From contig NZ_CP030033.1 of NCBI RefSeq assembly GCF_003611035.1, positions 3,844,001 to 3,908,000 on the forward strand: a stretch of DNA of 64,000 nucleotides. The letters run 5' to 3'. A program made the position numbers and the translations under genes. Positions 32,170 through 41,169 of this stretch are shown here, in pieces (the first letter of the stretch is position 1; every line of letters begins with the position of its first letter). The DNA is from Cryobacterium soli (lineage in GTDB: Bacteria > Actinomycetota > Actinomycetes > Actinomycetales > Microbacteriaceae). Under the pieces are notes generated by a model. The model searched no databases. It was not told the origin of the DNA and saw nothing but the letters and a program-made list of their open reading frames with translations.

Positions 32170-34365
32170 ATGACGAACAACGATGTCCGATCAAGTCCCT
32201 GTCCATCCACTCACTCGCGGGCGGGGCGGCTCGCCCTGGCCGCGACCCTGTCGGTCGCCCTGGTGGGCACCGGCGCGCTGGGGTTGGCCCCCGCGTCGGC
32301 GGTCACCAGCACCGCGAGCACGCCCGCGTCGGCGGTGCCGGCGGCCGACGCATCCGCCCCGCTCACCAATCTCAGCCACCTCAATTTTCTGCTCGATGAG
32401 GTACCGCTGCCGGTGCTCGACGGGCACACTACCTACCAGGCCGCGGAGAAGCCGGTGGTGGAAGCGCCCTGGACCTACGCGGACAAGAACGATGACGGCT
32501 CGTACACGCCGATCGGTGGCGGCGACCTCGACCCGGCCACCGGGTACTACACGCAGGGCGCGTTCAATGCCGACGACACCTCCCGTGCGGCGGTGGTCTA
32601 TCTGCGGCACTGGCAGCAGACCGGTGATACCTCGAGCCGCGACCACGCGTTCCAGACGCTGCGCTCACTCGCCTACCTGCAGACCACCGACGGACCCAAC
32701 GCCGGCAACGTGGTGCTCTGGCAGCAGGTCGACGGCACGCTCAACCCGAGCGCCGAGCCGGTGGAACTGCCCGACCCGAGCGACTCGGACGAGTCCTACT
32801 GGCTGGCCCGCACGGTGTGGGCGCTCGGTGAGGGCTACGCCGCGTTCGCCGACGAAGACCCGGAATTCGCCGCGTTCCTCGAGGAGCGCCTGAACCTCAG
32901 CTTGGCCGCCGTGAACCGCGGCTCGCTCGGCGACTACCCCGCCTACGACATCGCCGACGGCGATGAGGTGCCGGCCTGGCTGATCGCCGACGGGGCGGAT
33001 GCGTCCGCCGAGGCCGTGCTCGGCCTCGCCGCGTACCTGCAGGCCGGCCCGACAGGACCCACCGCTGACACGGCTAGCACCGCGCTGGCTCAGCTCAGCG
33101 AGGGCATCTCGGCGATGTCCACGGTCGAGGGTGCCAGCGGCGACTGGCCGTTCGGCGCGATCATGCCCTGGACGCACTCGCCCAGCCTGTGGCACGCCTG
33201 GGGCGGGATGGCCCCGGCGGCTGTCGCCGTCGCATCCGAGGTTCTCGACGACCCGGCCCTGCTCACGGCCGCGGTGCAGGACACCGCCCAGTTCACCCCG
33301 CAGCTGCTCGCCGCGGGTGGGCCGGACAACGCGTGGTCGCCGACTCCGGGTGAGGCGCAGATCGCCTATGGCGTCGACTCCCGGCTGCAGAGCCTGGTGG
33401 CCACCGCCGACGCGGCCGACGCCCCCGGGCTGCTCAACGTGGCGGCGATCACCGCCGGCTGGTACTTCGGCGCCAACCGCAGCGGCCTGCCCGCCTACGA
33501 CCCGGCCACCGGTACGGCGATCGACGGCATCGAACGCGACGGCCGGGTGAACACCAACTCCGGCGCCGAGTCGACCATCCACGCGCTGTTGTCGATGATC
33601 ACCCTCGACGCGCACCCCGACCTCAAGGCAGCGGCCCTGGGCGTCACCAGCACCGTGGCCACCCACGGCCTGAGCGTGGTCGAGGCTGAGTCCGGCGCTC
33701 TGACCGGTGGAACGGTCGTCACGCCGGAGTCCTCGTGGACCGGCGAGGCCAACTGGTCCGGCGGTGCGTACGTCGACCTGGCCGCGGGTGGCACGCTCCG
33801 CATCACTGTGCCGGCCGATGACCAGGCTCGCCGGGTGCATCCGATTGTGAACCAGGTCGTCGACCCGTCCGGGACCACCACTTGGACCAGCGACACCGGC
33901 AAGCCGGGCAAGGGCCCGGGCAAGCACGACACCGGTAAGCCCGGCCATGGCACGCTCACGCTCGGCGCCACCGCCAACGGCGGCGCCGGCGAGCAGGGCG
34001 TCACCGAGGCGCCCGGCCAGCTGCTGCCGCTGCCGCTGACGAACACCCTGCCGGGCAAGGCGACCCAGGTCGTCGGCACGACGGATGCCGCGGCGCAGGT
34101 CGACGCGCTGCTCATCCAGCCCCTGATCTCCACGGTGGCGGTGACCGGGCCCGCCGGTGACTCGACGCTCTTCGTGAGCGCCGATACGGCCGACGCGCAG
34201 CGCCGCATCGACGTGCCGCGCGGGCAGCAGCTCGTGCAGCAGGCGTTCGACGCCACCGGCCAGCCGGTCGCGGATTCGCACAAGGGCAAGGGCGATGCCC
34301 GCAGCGGCAAGGTGTTCATCGCCGCTGGCGGGTTCACCCAGGTGTGGTTCGAGGCCAAGAAGTAG
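32170..34365 (+). CDS. Large secreted protein with (alpha/alpha)6-barrel-like, glycosidase-type region
   Basis: A 731-residue exported protein. Residues 1-45 form a signal peptide (RLALAATLSVALVGTGALGLAPASA). Residues 100-510 contain repeating helical segments with tryptophans and acidic residues (AAVVYLRHWQQTGD, AFQTLRSLAYLQT, SYWLARTVWALGEGYAAFA, GVDSRLQSLVATA, NTNSGAESTIHALLSMITLD), the pattern of six-hairpin glycosidase-like folds. A beta-rich part follows, interrupted by a low-complexity Gly-Lys-Pro stretch near 575-595 (DTGKPGKGPGKHDTGKPGHG). There is no membrane anchor or sortase motif, so it is probably released. A polysaccharide-active function is inference; catalytic residues cannot be named. 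Confidence 0.65.
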   Translation: MTNNDVRSSPCPSTHSRAGRLALAATLSVALVGTGALGLAPASAVTSTASTPASAVPAADASAPLTNLSHLNFLLDEVPLPVLDGHTTYQAAEKPVVEAPWTYADKNDDGSYTPIGGGDLDPATGYYTQGAFNADDTSRAAVVYLRHWQQTGDTSSRDHAFQTLRSLAYLQTTDGPNAGNVVLWQQVDGTLNPSAEPVELPDPSDSDESYWLARTVWALGEGYAAFADEDPEFAAFLEERLNLSLAAVNRGSLGDYPAYDIADGDEVPAWLIADGADASAEAVLGLAAYLQAGPTGPTADTASTALAQLSEGISAMSTVEGASGDWPFGAIMPWTHSPSLWHAWGGMAPAAVAVASEVLDDPALLTAAVQDTAQFTPQLLAAGGPDNAWSPTPGEAQIAYGVDSRLQSLVATADAADAPGLLNVAAITAGWYFGANRSGLPAYDPATGTAIDGIERDGRVNTNSGAESTIHALLSMITLDAHPDLKAAALGVTSTVATHGLSVVEAESGALTGGTVVTPESSWTGEANWSGGAYVDLAAGGTLRITVPADDQARRVHPIVNQVVDPSGTTTWTSDTGKPGKGPGKHDTGKPGHGTLTLGATANGGAGEQGVTEAPGQLLPLPLTNTLPGKATQVVGTTDAAAQVDALLIQPLISTVAVTGPAGDSTLFVSADTADAQRRIDVPRGQQLVQQAFDATGQPVADSHKGKGDARSGKVFIAAGGFTQVWFEAKK

Positions 34366-34466
34366 TAACGCCACGACGAGGTGCCCCGGTCGCGCGGTTC
34401 GCGCATCCGGGGCATTTCCGTGGTCTCGGCACTCCGGCGCGGCGCTCGGGCTTGGCATGGCGATGC

Positions 34467-34526
34467 GCGGGTCAGGCGCCGCTTCGCCGGTGGCGCGCCG
34501 CCGGCGAAGGGGCGCCTTGCCCGCGG
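34467..34526. repeat. GC-rich palindromic repeat, family A, copy 3
   Basis: Left arm GCGGGTCAGGCGCCGCTTCG, centre GGTGGCGCGCC, right arm closing with GGCGCCTTGCCCGCGG. It lies between the secreted protein gene and the DUF2256/DUF3253 gene. Confidence 0.6.
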
Positions 34527-34607
34527 AACGCCCGAAACGTTCGGTTGGAGCTCCCTCTGCGGAACGACAACCCCACGACGTCGGCCCAGTCACGCAAGAT
34601 AGAAGGC

Positions 34608-35018
34608 ATGGCTCACCGTCAACACGCATCCGCCTCATCTGGCCCCGACGGCGACCGGGCCGATAAGACCTGCGCCTCGTGCGGCCGGCGCATCGAGTGG
34701 CGCGCCAAATGGGCCAAGAACTGGGCGGCCGTGAAGTACTGCTCCGACACTTGCCGCGCCCACCGGGTGGACGACACCGACCGGCGGCTCGAAGAGACCA
34801 TCACGACCCTGCTCGACAAGCGGGCAGCGGATGCCACGATCTGCCCGTCCGACGCCGCCCGAGCGATCGGCGGAGAGGAGTGGCGCGACCTGATGGAGCC
34901 GGCCCGCCGCGCCGCCCGCCGAATGGTCGCCCGAGGTGACCTGCAGATCACCCAGGGCGGCTCGGTCGTCGACCCCTCGACAGCCAAGGGCCCGATCCGG
35001 TTGCGCCGGCCACGCTAG
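34608..35018 (+). CDS. DUF2256 and DUF3253 domain protein
   Basis: A 136-residue protein with two small modules. Residues 20-50 are a DUF2256 zinc-binding module with CASCGRR and YCSDTCR knuckles (four cysteines) around RAKWAKNWAAVKYC. Residues 60-130 fit DUF3253, a winged-helix-like domain (TICPSDAARAIGGEEWRDLMEPARRAARRMVARGDLQI). The fusion is known in bacteria but its role is not; a DNA- or RNA-binding function is likely from the fold. The ATG at 34608 follows AGAAGG. It stands alone between two family A repeats. Confidence 0.8.
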   Translation: MAHRQHASASSGPDGDRADKTCASCGRRIEWRAKWAKNWAAVKYCSDTCRAHRVDDTDRRLEETITTLLDKRAADATICPSDAARAIGGEEWRDLMEPARRAARRMVARGDLQITQGGSVVDPSTAKGPIRLRRPR

Positions 35019-35077
35019 GGCGCATCCGGCTACGGCCACGTGGGCCTGACCAAACTTGACGGGCTGCGGTTGCGACG

Positions 35078-35137
35078 CGCGGGTCAGGCGCCCCTGCGCG
35101 CGTGGCGTGCCAGGCGCGCAGGGGCGCGTTGCCCGCG
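35078..35137. repeat. GC-rich palindromic repeat, family A, copy 4
   Basis: Left arm GCGGGTCAGGCGCCCCTGCG, centre GTGGCGTGCC, right arm closing GGGGCGCGTTGCCCGC. It is the second copy within 700 bases, one on each side of the DUF2256/DUF3253 gene. Confidence 0.6.
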
Positions 35138-35192
35138 CACCGCTGGAACCGGGTGCCGTGCCCGCGCACCGCGTGAACCGCGAGCTCTGACC

Positions 35193-35240
35193 GCGCGCCG
35201 CTAGAACAGCGCGCCGCTAGAACAGCGCGCGGCTAGAACC
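35193..35240. repeat. Three tandem 16-base repeats over a stop codon
   Basis: GCGCGCCGCTAGAACA at 35193-35208 and again at 35209-35224, then GCGCGCGGCTAGAACC at 35225-35240. The third unit includes the TAG stop codon (minus strand, 35233-35235) of the 433-residue gene. Loss or gain of units would leave the stop in place but alter the 3' flank. Confidence 0.6.
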
Positions 35241-36534
35241 CTGCGCGGTCGAACGCCTGGAGCAGCGTCGGCCGGCGACTGTTCTCGTCGCGCAGCTCCA
35301 CCATGAGCAACGCGAACCGGTGCGCGTCATTCGTCGCCTTGAGGGCTCGGCGCAGTTGCCGCAACCGGCCGACCGCGGACTTGTAGTTCTGGGGTTTGGA
35401 CACAGCGAGGTCGGACTGAATGAGTTGGATCAGTACCGGAACGACGGCGGCCGGGTCGGCTTTCTCCCGCGCGGCCACCAACTCGGTCCAGAGCCCCACA
35501 TCGGTGGTGAGCCGCTCGCCCGCCTCCCAGGCGCGCTCGGTGAGGTCCAGCTCTAGCAGGGTGCCGATCAATTCGCGCGGATGCTGCGTCTCAAGCCGCT
35601 CGAACACGGCCTCGGCGAACGAGTCCCAGGTTACGGCGCTGTTCGGGGCGCCCGCGGCCTGGGCGAGAGCCAGGGCGTTCTTCGCGGACGGCCGACGATC
35701 AAAGAGCATTTGTCGGGCAGCCAGTTCTGCGTCGTGCGCGCGGTACTCGTGCAGAAGCTCGGCCCAATAGTGGCCGGCACGCTCGGCCTGCCAGCTCTCC
35801 TCGAGCAGGGCGGCGCGTTCGGCGTATGCGATCGCCTGGTCGATGGCGCCGATTTCCATCAGAGCTTGGGCCAGATCATGCAGGAGATACGACCGGGTGA
35901 GGTCGCCGAAGCTGGCGATGACTTTCTCGGGATCACCGCTCGCCACGGCCACCCGTTGCCGGTAGCTGGCGATCAACCGGCGCTTCGAGTCGTAGGCGTC
36001 GGTGGGTGGCGGGAGCTCCGCTTCCAGCGCGTCCAGGCGTTCGCTGAGCACGGCGAGGCCGGGCTCACCCAGCGCGTCCCGGTACTGGGCGATATCGGGT
36101 TCAAAGAAGCCCTGGGCGCCGCCGAAGCGGAAATCGATGAGCCATTCGGCGAGCACCGCGGGCTTGGGCGGTGTCGCCTTGCACAGCTCGGCGTGGAGGT
36201 GAAGAAGAGCGCCGACCACACCCTGGATCTCACCGTTGGAGTCATCGGCGTGGAGCAGCAACTTCACGACAATGGCGATGGCCTTCTCCGTCGTGGGGAT
36301 GAGCGCGGCGCTACCGAAGTTCCCTGCTGCGGCGCGGAGTTCGTGCACCCCAGCGTAGGCGTCGTCGACGTACTCCGAGACGGCGTTCCACCGGATGAGT
36401 TCCCGCCGGGTGCGAAACATCGCCAGGATGCGGGTGCGGGCCTTGGCGAGGGTCTCGGCGGATGCGTCGGTGCGGGAGCCGTTGGATGGCACCGGGGGCG
36501 CATCCGCGAACCGGTCGCTGTCTGGTGGGCACAT
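35233..36534 (-). CDS. Helical-repeat protein of unknown function (433 aa)
   Basis: A 433-residue cytoplasmic protein I do not recognise. From about residue 150 it is a run of paired helices of TPR-like length (LIASYRQRVAVASGDPEKVIASFGDL, AQALMEIGAIDQAIAYAERAALLEESW, ALALAQAAGAPNSAVTWDSFAEAVFERL, GTLLELDLTERAWEAGERL), suggesting a protein-binding solenoid. The N-terminal 30 residues are unstructured. Base composition and codons are like the host. It stands alone and is divergent from the MntA/HepT module with a 60-base gap; no functional link can be claimed. Confidence 0.65.
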   Translation of the reverse strand: MCPPDSDRFADAPPVPSNGSRTDASAETLAKARTRILAMFRTRRELIRWNAVSEYVDDAYAGVHELRAAAGNFGSAALIPTTEKAIAIVVKLLLHADDSNGEIQGVVGALLHLHAELCKATPPKPAVLAEWLIDFRFGGAQGFFEPDIAQYRDALGEPGLAVLSERLDALEAELPPPTDAYDSKRRLIASYRQRVAVASGDPEKVIASFGDLTRSYLLHDLAQALMEIGAIDQAIAYAERAALLEESWQAERAGHYWAELLHEYRAHDAELAARQMLFDRRPSAKNALALAQAAGAPNSAVTWDSFAEAVFERLETQHPRELIGTLLELDLTERAWEAGERLTTDVGLWTELVAAREKADPAAVVPVLIQLIQSDLAVSKPQNYKSAVGRLRQLRRALKATNDAHRFALLMVELRDENSRRPTLLQAFDRAGF

Positions 36535-36582
36535 GGCGACAAGTCTTGCAGCTAGCCCCGCCCCGCGCTCATAGCCCGGAGC

Positions 36583-36588
36583 TATAAT
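36583..36588 (+). promoter_or_regulatory. -10 box of a probable leaderless mntA transcript
   Basis: A consensus TATAAT ends six bases before the ATG at 36595, with no Shine-Dalgarno site between. Transcription starting 6-7 bases after the box would begin at the A of the start codon, giving a leaderless message. No clear -35 is visible. Confidence 0.6.
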
Positions 36589-36594
36589 CTCGTC

Positions 36595-37047
36595 ATGAGT
36601 TCGTCAGGCAGCATTCTCGACGCGCGGGCGCGAGCCGGTCTCTCGCAGAGTCAGCTGGCTCGGCGTGCCGGTGTTCCGCAGCCCAATCTCTCCGCCTACG
36701 AGACGGGTCGGGTGCAGCCACGGCCCGAGACCCTCGCCCGCATTCTCGCCGCGACCGCAGAGCGACCGTCGGTCGTGCTGGGGCGCAAGCGGGATCGTGT
36801 GCTTGAGCTGGCCCGCCACCGCAAGGCGGTCACGGTGCGAGTCTTCGGCAGCATCGCCCGCGGAACGGATGCGGTCGGCAGCGACGTCGACCTACTTGTC
36901 ACCTTTGCCCCCGATGCCTCCCTCCTCGATGCGGCGGGGCTTGTGCTCGACCTCGAGAACCTTCTGGGAGTGCACGTCGACGTCATGAGCGACCGGGCAG
37001 AGGGCGCCATCCGGGACCGGGCCGTGGCCGAGGCCGTGCCGTTGTGA
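36595..37047 (+). CDS. mntA: HTH-MNT fusion: MntA-type antitoxin with XRE DNA-binding domain
   Basis: 150 residues in two domains. Residues 8-55 form an XRE helix-turn-helix (RARAGLSQSQLARRAGVPQPNLSAYETGR). Residues 75-145 form a minimal nucleotidyltransferase with GSIARG at 85-90 and SDVDLLV at 96-102, the metal-binding signature. In characterised HepT/MntA modules the MNT protein adds AMP to a tyrosine of the HEPN toxin to silence it. The toxin gene follows 28 bases downstream. Most MntA proteins lack the extra HTH, which here offers direct autoregulation of the operon. Confidence 0.85.
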   Translation: MSSSGSILDARARAGLSQSQLARRAGVPQPNLSAYETGRVQPRPETLARILAATAERPSVVLGRKRDRVLELARHRKAVTVRVFGSIARGTDAVGSDVDLLVTFAPDASLLDAAGLVLDLENLLGVHVDVMSDRAEGAIRDRAVAEAVPL

Positions 37048-37075
37048 GCGTCCGGAGGCAGGGGAGCGACACCGA

Positions 37076-37414
37076 ATGACTCACGAATTCGACCGTACGG
37101 ATGCGCTGCTGGCGGACATTCGGGATCTTATCCGCCACGCCAACCTGATCACCGCTCGGGGCCGGGACGCGTTCTTCGACCGCGGCGACCGCACCCAACA
37201 GCTGGCCGCAAAGGCAATTGTGATCGATCTGCAGACCGCCGTCGACCGGTTGCCAGAGGGGTACCGGGACTTGCACCCCGAGGTGGCCTGGACCGAGTTG
37301 CGCGCCATGCGCAACTACCTTGCGCATGACTACGCGAACACGGATTACCAGATCGTGTGGAACGCCCTCGTCGCGGACTTTCCCAGGCTGCTGGTGCAAC
37401 TGGGCATCGCGTAA
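37076..37414 (+). CDS. hepT: HepT-family HEPN toxin (DUF86)
   Basis: A 112-residue all-helical HEPN protein. The RNase signature R-x4-H-x-Y is intact as RNYLAHDY (R79, H84, Y86). Y86 is the kind of tyrosine that MntA AMPylates in the known system. Length and helical pattern fit DUF86/HepT. It should cut RNA or tRNA when unmodified and is kept off by the HTH-MNT protein just upstream. It lies in a region next to transposase debris and repeats, typical of toxin-antitoxin modules. Confidence 0.87.
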   Translation: MTHEFDRTDALLADIRDLIRHANLITARGRDAFFDRGDRTQQLAAKAIVIDLQTAVDRLPEGYRDLHPEVAWTELRAMRNYLAHDYANTDYQIVWNALVADFPRLLVQLGIA

Positions 37415-37539
37415 AGAAGCGGCTCTGGGCCCCCTCGGGACGTGCGTGCATGTCGCGCCCCGACCGGCGAGATGGTTGGGCTTTCGAGAGCGAGGAGATA
37501 GAGGTCGTGCTCCGCACGCCTCAGGCGTACCGTGGAGAC

Positions 37540-39012
37540 ATGGCTAAGATCGCCGAGCCTGGGGTAGAGATCGCACAGGACGACCACCGATTCTTCGGTC
37601 AGCCGCGGGCGCTGGCCAGCATCTTCGGTGTCGAGATGTGGGAGCGCTTCTCCTTCTACGGGATGCAGGGCATCCTGCTGCTCTACCTGTACTACTCGGC
37701 CGAAGAGGGCGGCCTGGGTATCCCGCAGGCCACGGCGGCGGGCATCGTGGGCGCGTACGGGGGAGCGGTATACCTCTCCACGATTCTGGGCGCGTGGATC
37801 GCCGACCGGCTGGCCGGGTCCGAGCGGGTGCTCTTCTATAGCGCGGTGGTCATCATGTGCGGGCACATCGCCCTGGCACTGATCCCGGATGTCGCGGGCG
37901 TCGTGGTGGGCCTCATCCTGGTGGCGTTCGGCAGCGGCGGTCTCAAGGCCAATGCCACCTCCGTGGTGGGCACGCTGTACCGGAAGGAAGATCCGCGGCG
38001 CGACGCCGGGTTCTCGCTGTTCTACCTCGGCATCAACCTCGGCGCGTTCTTCGGCCCGCTGCTCACCGGGCTGCTGCAGACCACCCTCGGCTTCCACTAC
38101 GGCTTCGGCCTGGCCGCCGTCGGCATGGCGATCGGCCTCACCCAGTACTCCTTCGGCCGCAAACGGCTGCCCGCCGTGGCCCGCGAGGTGCCCGACCCGC
38201 TGCCGCGCCGCCGGTACCTGCCCTACTCCGCCATCGCGGCCGGCGGCATCCTGCTCATCGTGGTGCTCGTGGCCACCGGGGTGATCACCGCGTCGAACCT
38301 GGTGACCATAGTGATCGGGGTGACGATCGTGGCCTCCGTCACGTACTTCGTCGTGATCCTAAGCAACCGCCACATCTCCACAGTGGAGCGGCACCGGGTG
38401 TACGCGTTCATCCCGCTGTTCATCGCGAGTGCGGCGTTCTGGTCGCTGTACCAGCAGCAGTTCACCGTGGTAACGATCTACTCGGACGAGCGGCTGAACC
38501 GCAACCTGTTCGGCTGGGAGATGCCGGTGCCGTGGGTGCAGTCGATCAACCCCGTCTTCATCATCGTGCTGTCGGGCGTGTTCGCCGCGCTCTGGACCCG
38601 TTGGGGTGCGAAGCAGCCGTCCACACCGGTGAAGTTCGCGTTCGGCACGGGCATCATGGGCGTGGCGTTCCTCCTGTTCCTCCCGTTCGCCGGGGGAGCG
38701 GCCAATTCCACCCCGTTGCTCGCGCTGATCGGCATCCTGCTGGTCTTCACGATCGCCGAGCTGCTGCTCTCACCCGTGGGGCTGTCCGTGTCGACCAAGC
38801 TCGCGCCCGAGCTGTTCAAGACGCAGATGGTGGCGTTGTTCTTCCTCTCCGTGGCCCTCGGCACCGCGGTCTCCGGGGTGCTGGCCGAGTGGTACGCCAC
38901 CGCACCCGAGCAGCTGTACTTCGGGGTTCTGGGCGGCATCGCCATCGTGCTGGGCGTCATCCTGGCCCTGTTCACCCGGCCGATCCTGCGACTGATGAGC
39001 GGGGTTCGGTAG
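37540..39012 (+). CDS. POT-family proton-dependent peptide transporter (copy 1)
   Basis: A 490-residue member of the proton-dependent oligopeptide transporter branch of the major facilitator superfamily, with 12-14 hydrophobic segments. Family features include FFGQPRALASIFGVEMWERFSFYGMQGILLLYL (the ExxERFxYY-type motif of helix 1 reads EMWERFSFYG) and the signature around GAYGGAVYLSTILGAWIADR, and the FYLGINLGAFFGPLL segment. It imports di- and tripeptides with protons. The ATG at 37540 follows GTGGAGAC; an open frame upstream is not protein-like. A near-identical paralogue follows after 69 bases. Confidence 0.9.
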   Translation: MAKIAEPGVEIAQDDHRFFGQPRALASIFGVEMWERFSFYGMQGILLLYLYYSAEEGGLGIPQATAAGIVGAYGGAVYLSTILGAWIADRLAGSERVLFYSAVVIMCGHIALALIPDVAGVVVGLILVAFGSGGLKANATSVVGTLYRKEDPRRDAGFSLFYLGINLGAFFGPLLTGLLQTTLGFHYGFGLAAVGMAIGLTQYSFGRKRLPAVAREVPDPLPRRRYLPYSAIAAGGILLIVVLVATGVITASNLVTIVIGVTIVASVTYFVVILSNRHISTVERHRVYAFIPLFIASAAFWSLYQQQFTVVTIYSDERLNRNLFGWEMPVPWVQSINPVFIIVLSGVFAALWTRWGAKQPSTPVKFAFGTGIMGVAFLLFLPFAGGAANSTPLLALIGILLVFTIAELLLSPVGLSVSTKLAPELFKTQMVALFFLSVALGTAVSGVLAEWYATAPEQLYFGVLGGIAIVLGVILALFTRPILRLMSGVR

Positions 39013-39081
39013 ACGCGATCGGGCGTCTCGGCGGTGGGCGAGTGCAATTCGAAGGGAGCCCAGCGGAGTAACGTCGAAACA

Positions 39082-40554
39082 ATGACAAAGATCGCGGTGC
39101 CTGATCCGGGCAAAATCCAGGACGACCACCGCTTCTTCGGACAACCTCGGGCGTTGGCCAGCATCTTCGGCGTGGAGATGTGGGAGCGCTTCTCCTTCTA
39201 CGGGATGCAGGGCATCCTGCTGTTGTACTTGTACTACTCGGCAGCGGATGGCGGCCTGGACATCCCGCAGACCACCGCGGCGGGCATCGTCGGCGCGTAC
39301 GGCGGCGCGGTGTACCTCTCCACCATCCTGGGCGCCTGGGTCGCCGACCGCCTGGCCGGCTCCGAGCGGGTGCTCTACGCCAGCGCGGTGATCATCATGA
39401 TCGGGCACATCGCCCTCGCGCTGATCCCCGGCGTCGCCGGGGTTGTGGTCGGCCTGATCCTCATCGCGCTCGGCAGCGGTGGCCTCAAGGCCAACGCCAC
39501 CTCCGTGGTCGGCTCGCTGTACCGCAAGGACGATCCCCGGCGCGACGCCGGCTTCTCGCTGTTCTACCTCGGTATCAACCTGGGCGCTTTCTTCGGCCCG
39601 ATCCTCACCGGGCTGCTGCAGTCCACCATCGGCTTCCACTTCGGATTCGGCCTCGCCGCCGTCGGCATGGCCATCGGCCTCGTGCAGTACTCGTTCGGGC
39701 GCAAGGGGTTGCCCGACTCGTCCCGCGAGGTGCCCGACCCGCTGCCGCGCAGCGAGTACCGGCGTTACCTGCTGATCGCCGCCGCGGCCATCGTGCTCAT
39801 CGTGGTGCTGGTACTCACCGGGGTCATCACCGCATCGAACCTGGTGACCATCGTCATCGGCGTGACGATCGTGGCATCCGTGGCCTACTTCATCGTGATT
39901 CTCCGCAACCGGCAGATCTCCACGGTGGAACGCAAGCGCGTCTACGCGTTCATCCCCCTGTTCATCGCCAGTGTGGCGTTCTGGTCGCTCTACCAGCAGC
40001 AGTTCACGGTTGTGACGATCTACTCCGACGTGCGCCTGGACCGGGGACTCTTCGGCTGGGAGATGCCGGTGTCCTGGGTGCAGTCGATCAACCCGATCTT
40101 CATCATCGTGCTGTCGGGCGTGTTCGCCATGCTCTGGACCAAGTGGGGCGCCAAGCAGCCCTCCACCCCGGTGAAGTTCGCGTTCGGCACCGCGATCATG
40201 GGCCTCGCCTTCCTGGCGTTCCTGCCGTTCGCCGGGGGAGCGGCGAACTCGACGCCGCTGCTGGCGATGGTGGCGATTCTGCTGGTCTTCACCGTGGCCG
40301 AGCTGCTGCTCTCGCCGGTGGGGCTGTCGGTGTCCACCAAGCTGGCGCCCGAGCTCTTCAAGACCCAGATGGTGGCGCTGTTCTTCCTCTCCGTGGCCCT
40401 CGGCAGCGCCATCTCCGGCCTCCTGGCCCAGTGGTATGCCGTCGCCCCAGAGCAGCTGTACTTCGGCGTGCTCGGCGGCATCGCCATCGTGCTCGGGCTG
40501 GTCCTGGCGGTCTTCGCCAAGCCGATCCTGCGGCTGATGGACGGGGTGCGGTAG
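39082..40554 (+). CDS. POT-family proton-dependent peptide transporter (copy 2)
   Basis: A 490-residue transporter, the same length as and highly similar to the gene just upstream (same EMWERFSFYGMQGILLLYL and FYLGINLGAFFGP segments; differences lie mainly at the N-terminus, the helix 6-7 loop SSREVPDPLPRSEYRRY and the VRLDRGLFGWE loop). Tandem duplication followed by divergence explains the pair; the intergenic spacer is unrelated to either coding sequence. They may differ in peptide preference or be expressed together. It is followed by an IS110 transposase remnant in opposite orientation. Confidence 0.9.
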   Translation: MTKIAVPDPGKIQDDHRFFGQPRALASIFGVEMWERFSFYGMQGILLLYLYYSAADGGLDIPQTTAAGIVGAYGGAVYLSTILGAWVADRLAGSERVLYASAVIIMIGHIALALIPGVAGVVVGLILIALGSGGLKANATSVVGSLYRKDDPRRDAGFSLFYLGINLGAFFGPILTGLLQSTIGFHFGFGLAAVGMAIGLVQYSFGRKGLPDSSREVPDPLPRSEYRRYLLIAAAAIVLIVVLVLTGVITASNLVTIVIGVTIVASVAYFIVILRNRQISTVERKRVYAFIPLFIASVAFWSLYQQQFTVVTIYSDVRLDRGLFGWEMPVSWVQSINPIFIIVLSGVFAMLWTKWGAKQPSTPVKFAFGTAIMGLAFLAFLPFAGGAANSTPLLAMVAILLVFTVAELLLSPVGLSVSTKLAPELFKTQMVALFFLSVALGSAISGLLAQWYAVAPEQLYFGVLGGIAIVLGLVLAVFAKPILRLMDGVR

Positions 40555-40563
40555 CGCGCATAA

Positions 40564-40695
40564 ATTCGTTGTGGACCCCCACGTTGTCACCGTGGTGGTG
40601 AACCGTCCCGGCCTGCCCTCCGGCACTCGAACACAGACCTTCGCGTCGCGCTTGGACACATCGATTCCCGCGGCCCGGTCGTGAACAACATCCAT
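40564..40695 (-). pseudogene. IS110-family transposase remnant (N-terminus)
   Basis: About 44 residues, starting MDVVHDRAAGIDVSKRDAKV and continuing CVRVPEGRPGRFTTTVTTWG, match the start of IS110-type DEDD transposases, in which the D of GIDV is the first catalytic residue. The match ends abruptly beside the second POT transporter gene; the remaining 350 or so residues are absent. No terminal repeats are visible. Evidence of past insertion-sequence activity at this spot. Confidence 0.75.
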
Positions 40696-40974
40696 GATTC
40701 AACTCCTCACCGTTCAACCCAATATTCGGATCTGTCACGGGGAGGACAGGGGCAAAAAACGGAATCTAACACTCGTGCTCGTAGCAACAATCCACGGTTC
40801 CCGTGGGAGTCCTCCACACCACGCTCCTGCGCAGGCTCACAAAACAGCACCAAGTTAAGATCGGCGTCGCCGTGACAGACACCGACATCATCCGCCACAT
40901 CGCCCCCGCAAGCCAGACTCACAAACGCGACCACAGACGTATTTTCTGTACCCACAGTGCCCCAAGGGGGTCCA

Positions 40975-41064
40975 CCGCTCCTGCATTTTGCAGGCCGGGC
41001 CGGGCGGATGCCGCGCGATTCCGGGCATCCGCTGCTCGCGATCTGAAAATTGCAAGAGTTATGC
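40975..41064. repeat. Palindromic repeat, family B, copy 1
   Basis: 90 bases. The left end CGCTCCTGCA and the right end TTGCAAGAGTTATGC are inverted relatives; the middle carries the inner palindrome GCGGATGCC/GGGCATCCGC. Two further copies with the same end sequences lie at 51667-51747 and 58513-58615. Confidence 0.6.
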
Positions 41065-41169
41065 CCTGACCGGGGCTGTGAGCGGGATCGGCCGGGTGCC
41101 GGAGGCCGTCGGCGGGGCTGTGAGACTTCACAGGAAACCCCAACTGTGCCAGACTGGGCGACCTCTCGT

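Noticed and set aside
35193..35240. Short tandem repeats as a possible CRISPR or origin iterons
   Set aside because: Units are contiguous, only three in number, and overlap a stop codon; there is no replication gene nearby.
38770..40695. A 641-codon minus-strand frame opposite the second POT transporter
   Set aside because: Only the first 44 codons (IS110 transposase remnant, 40564-40695) are protein-like; the rest mirrors the transporter gene.
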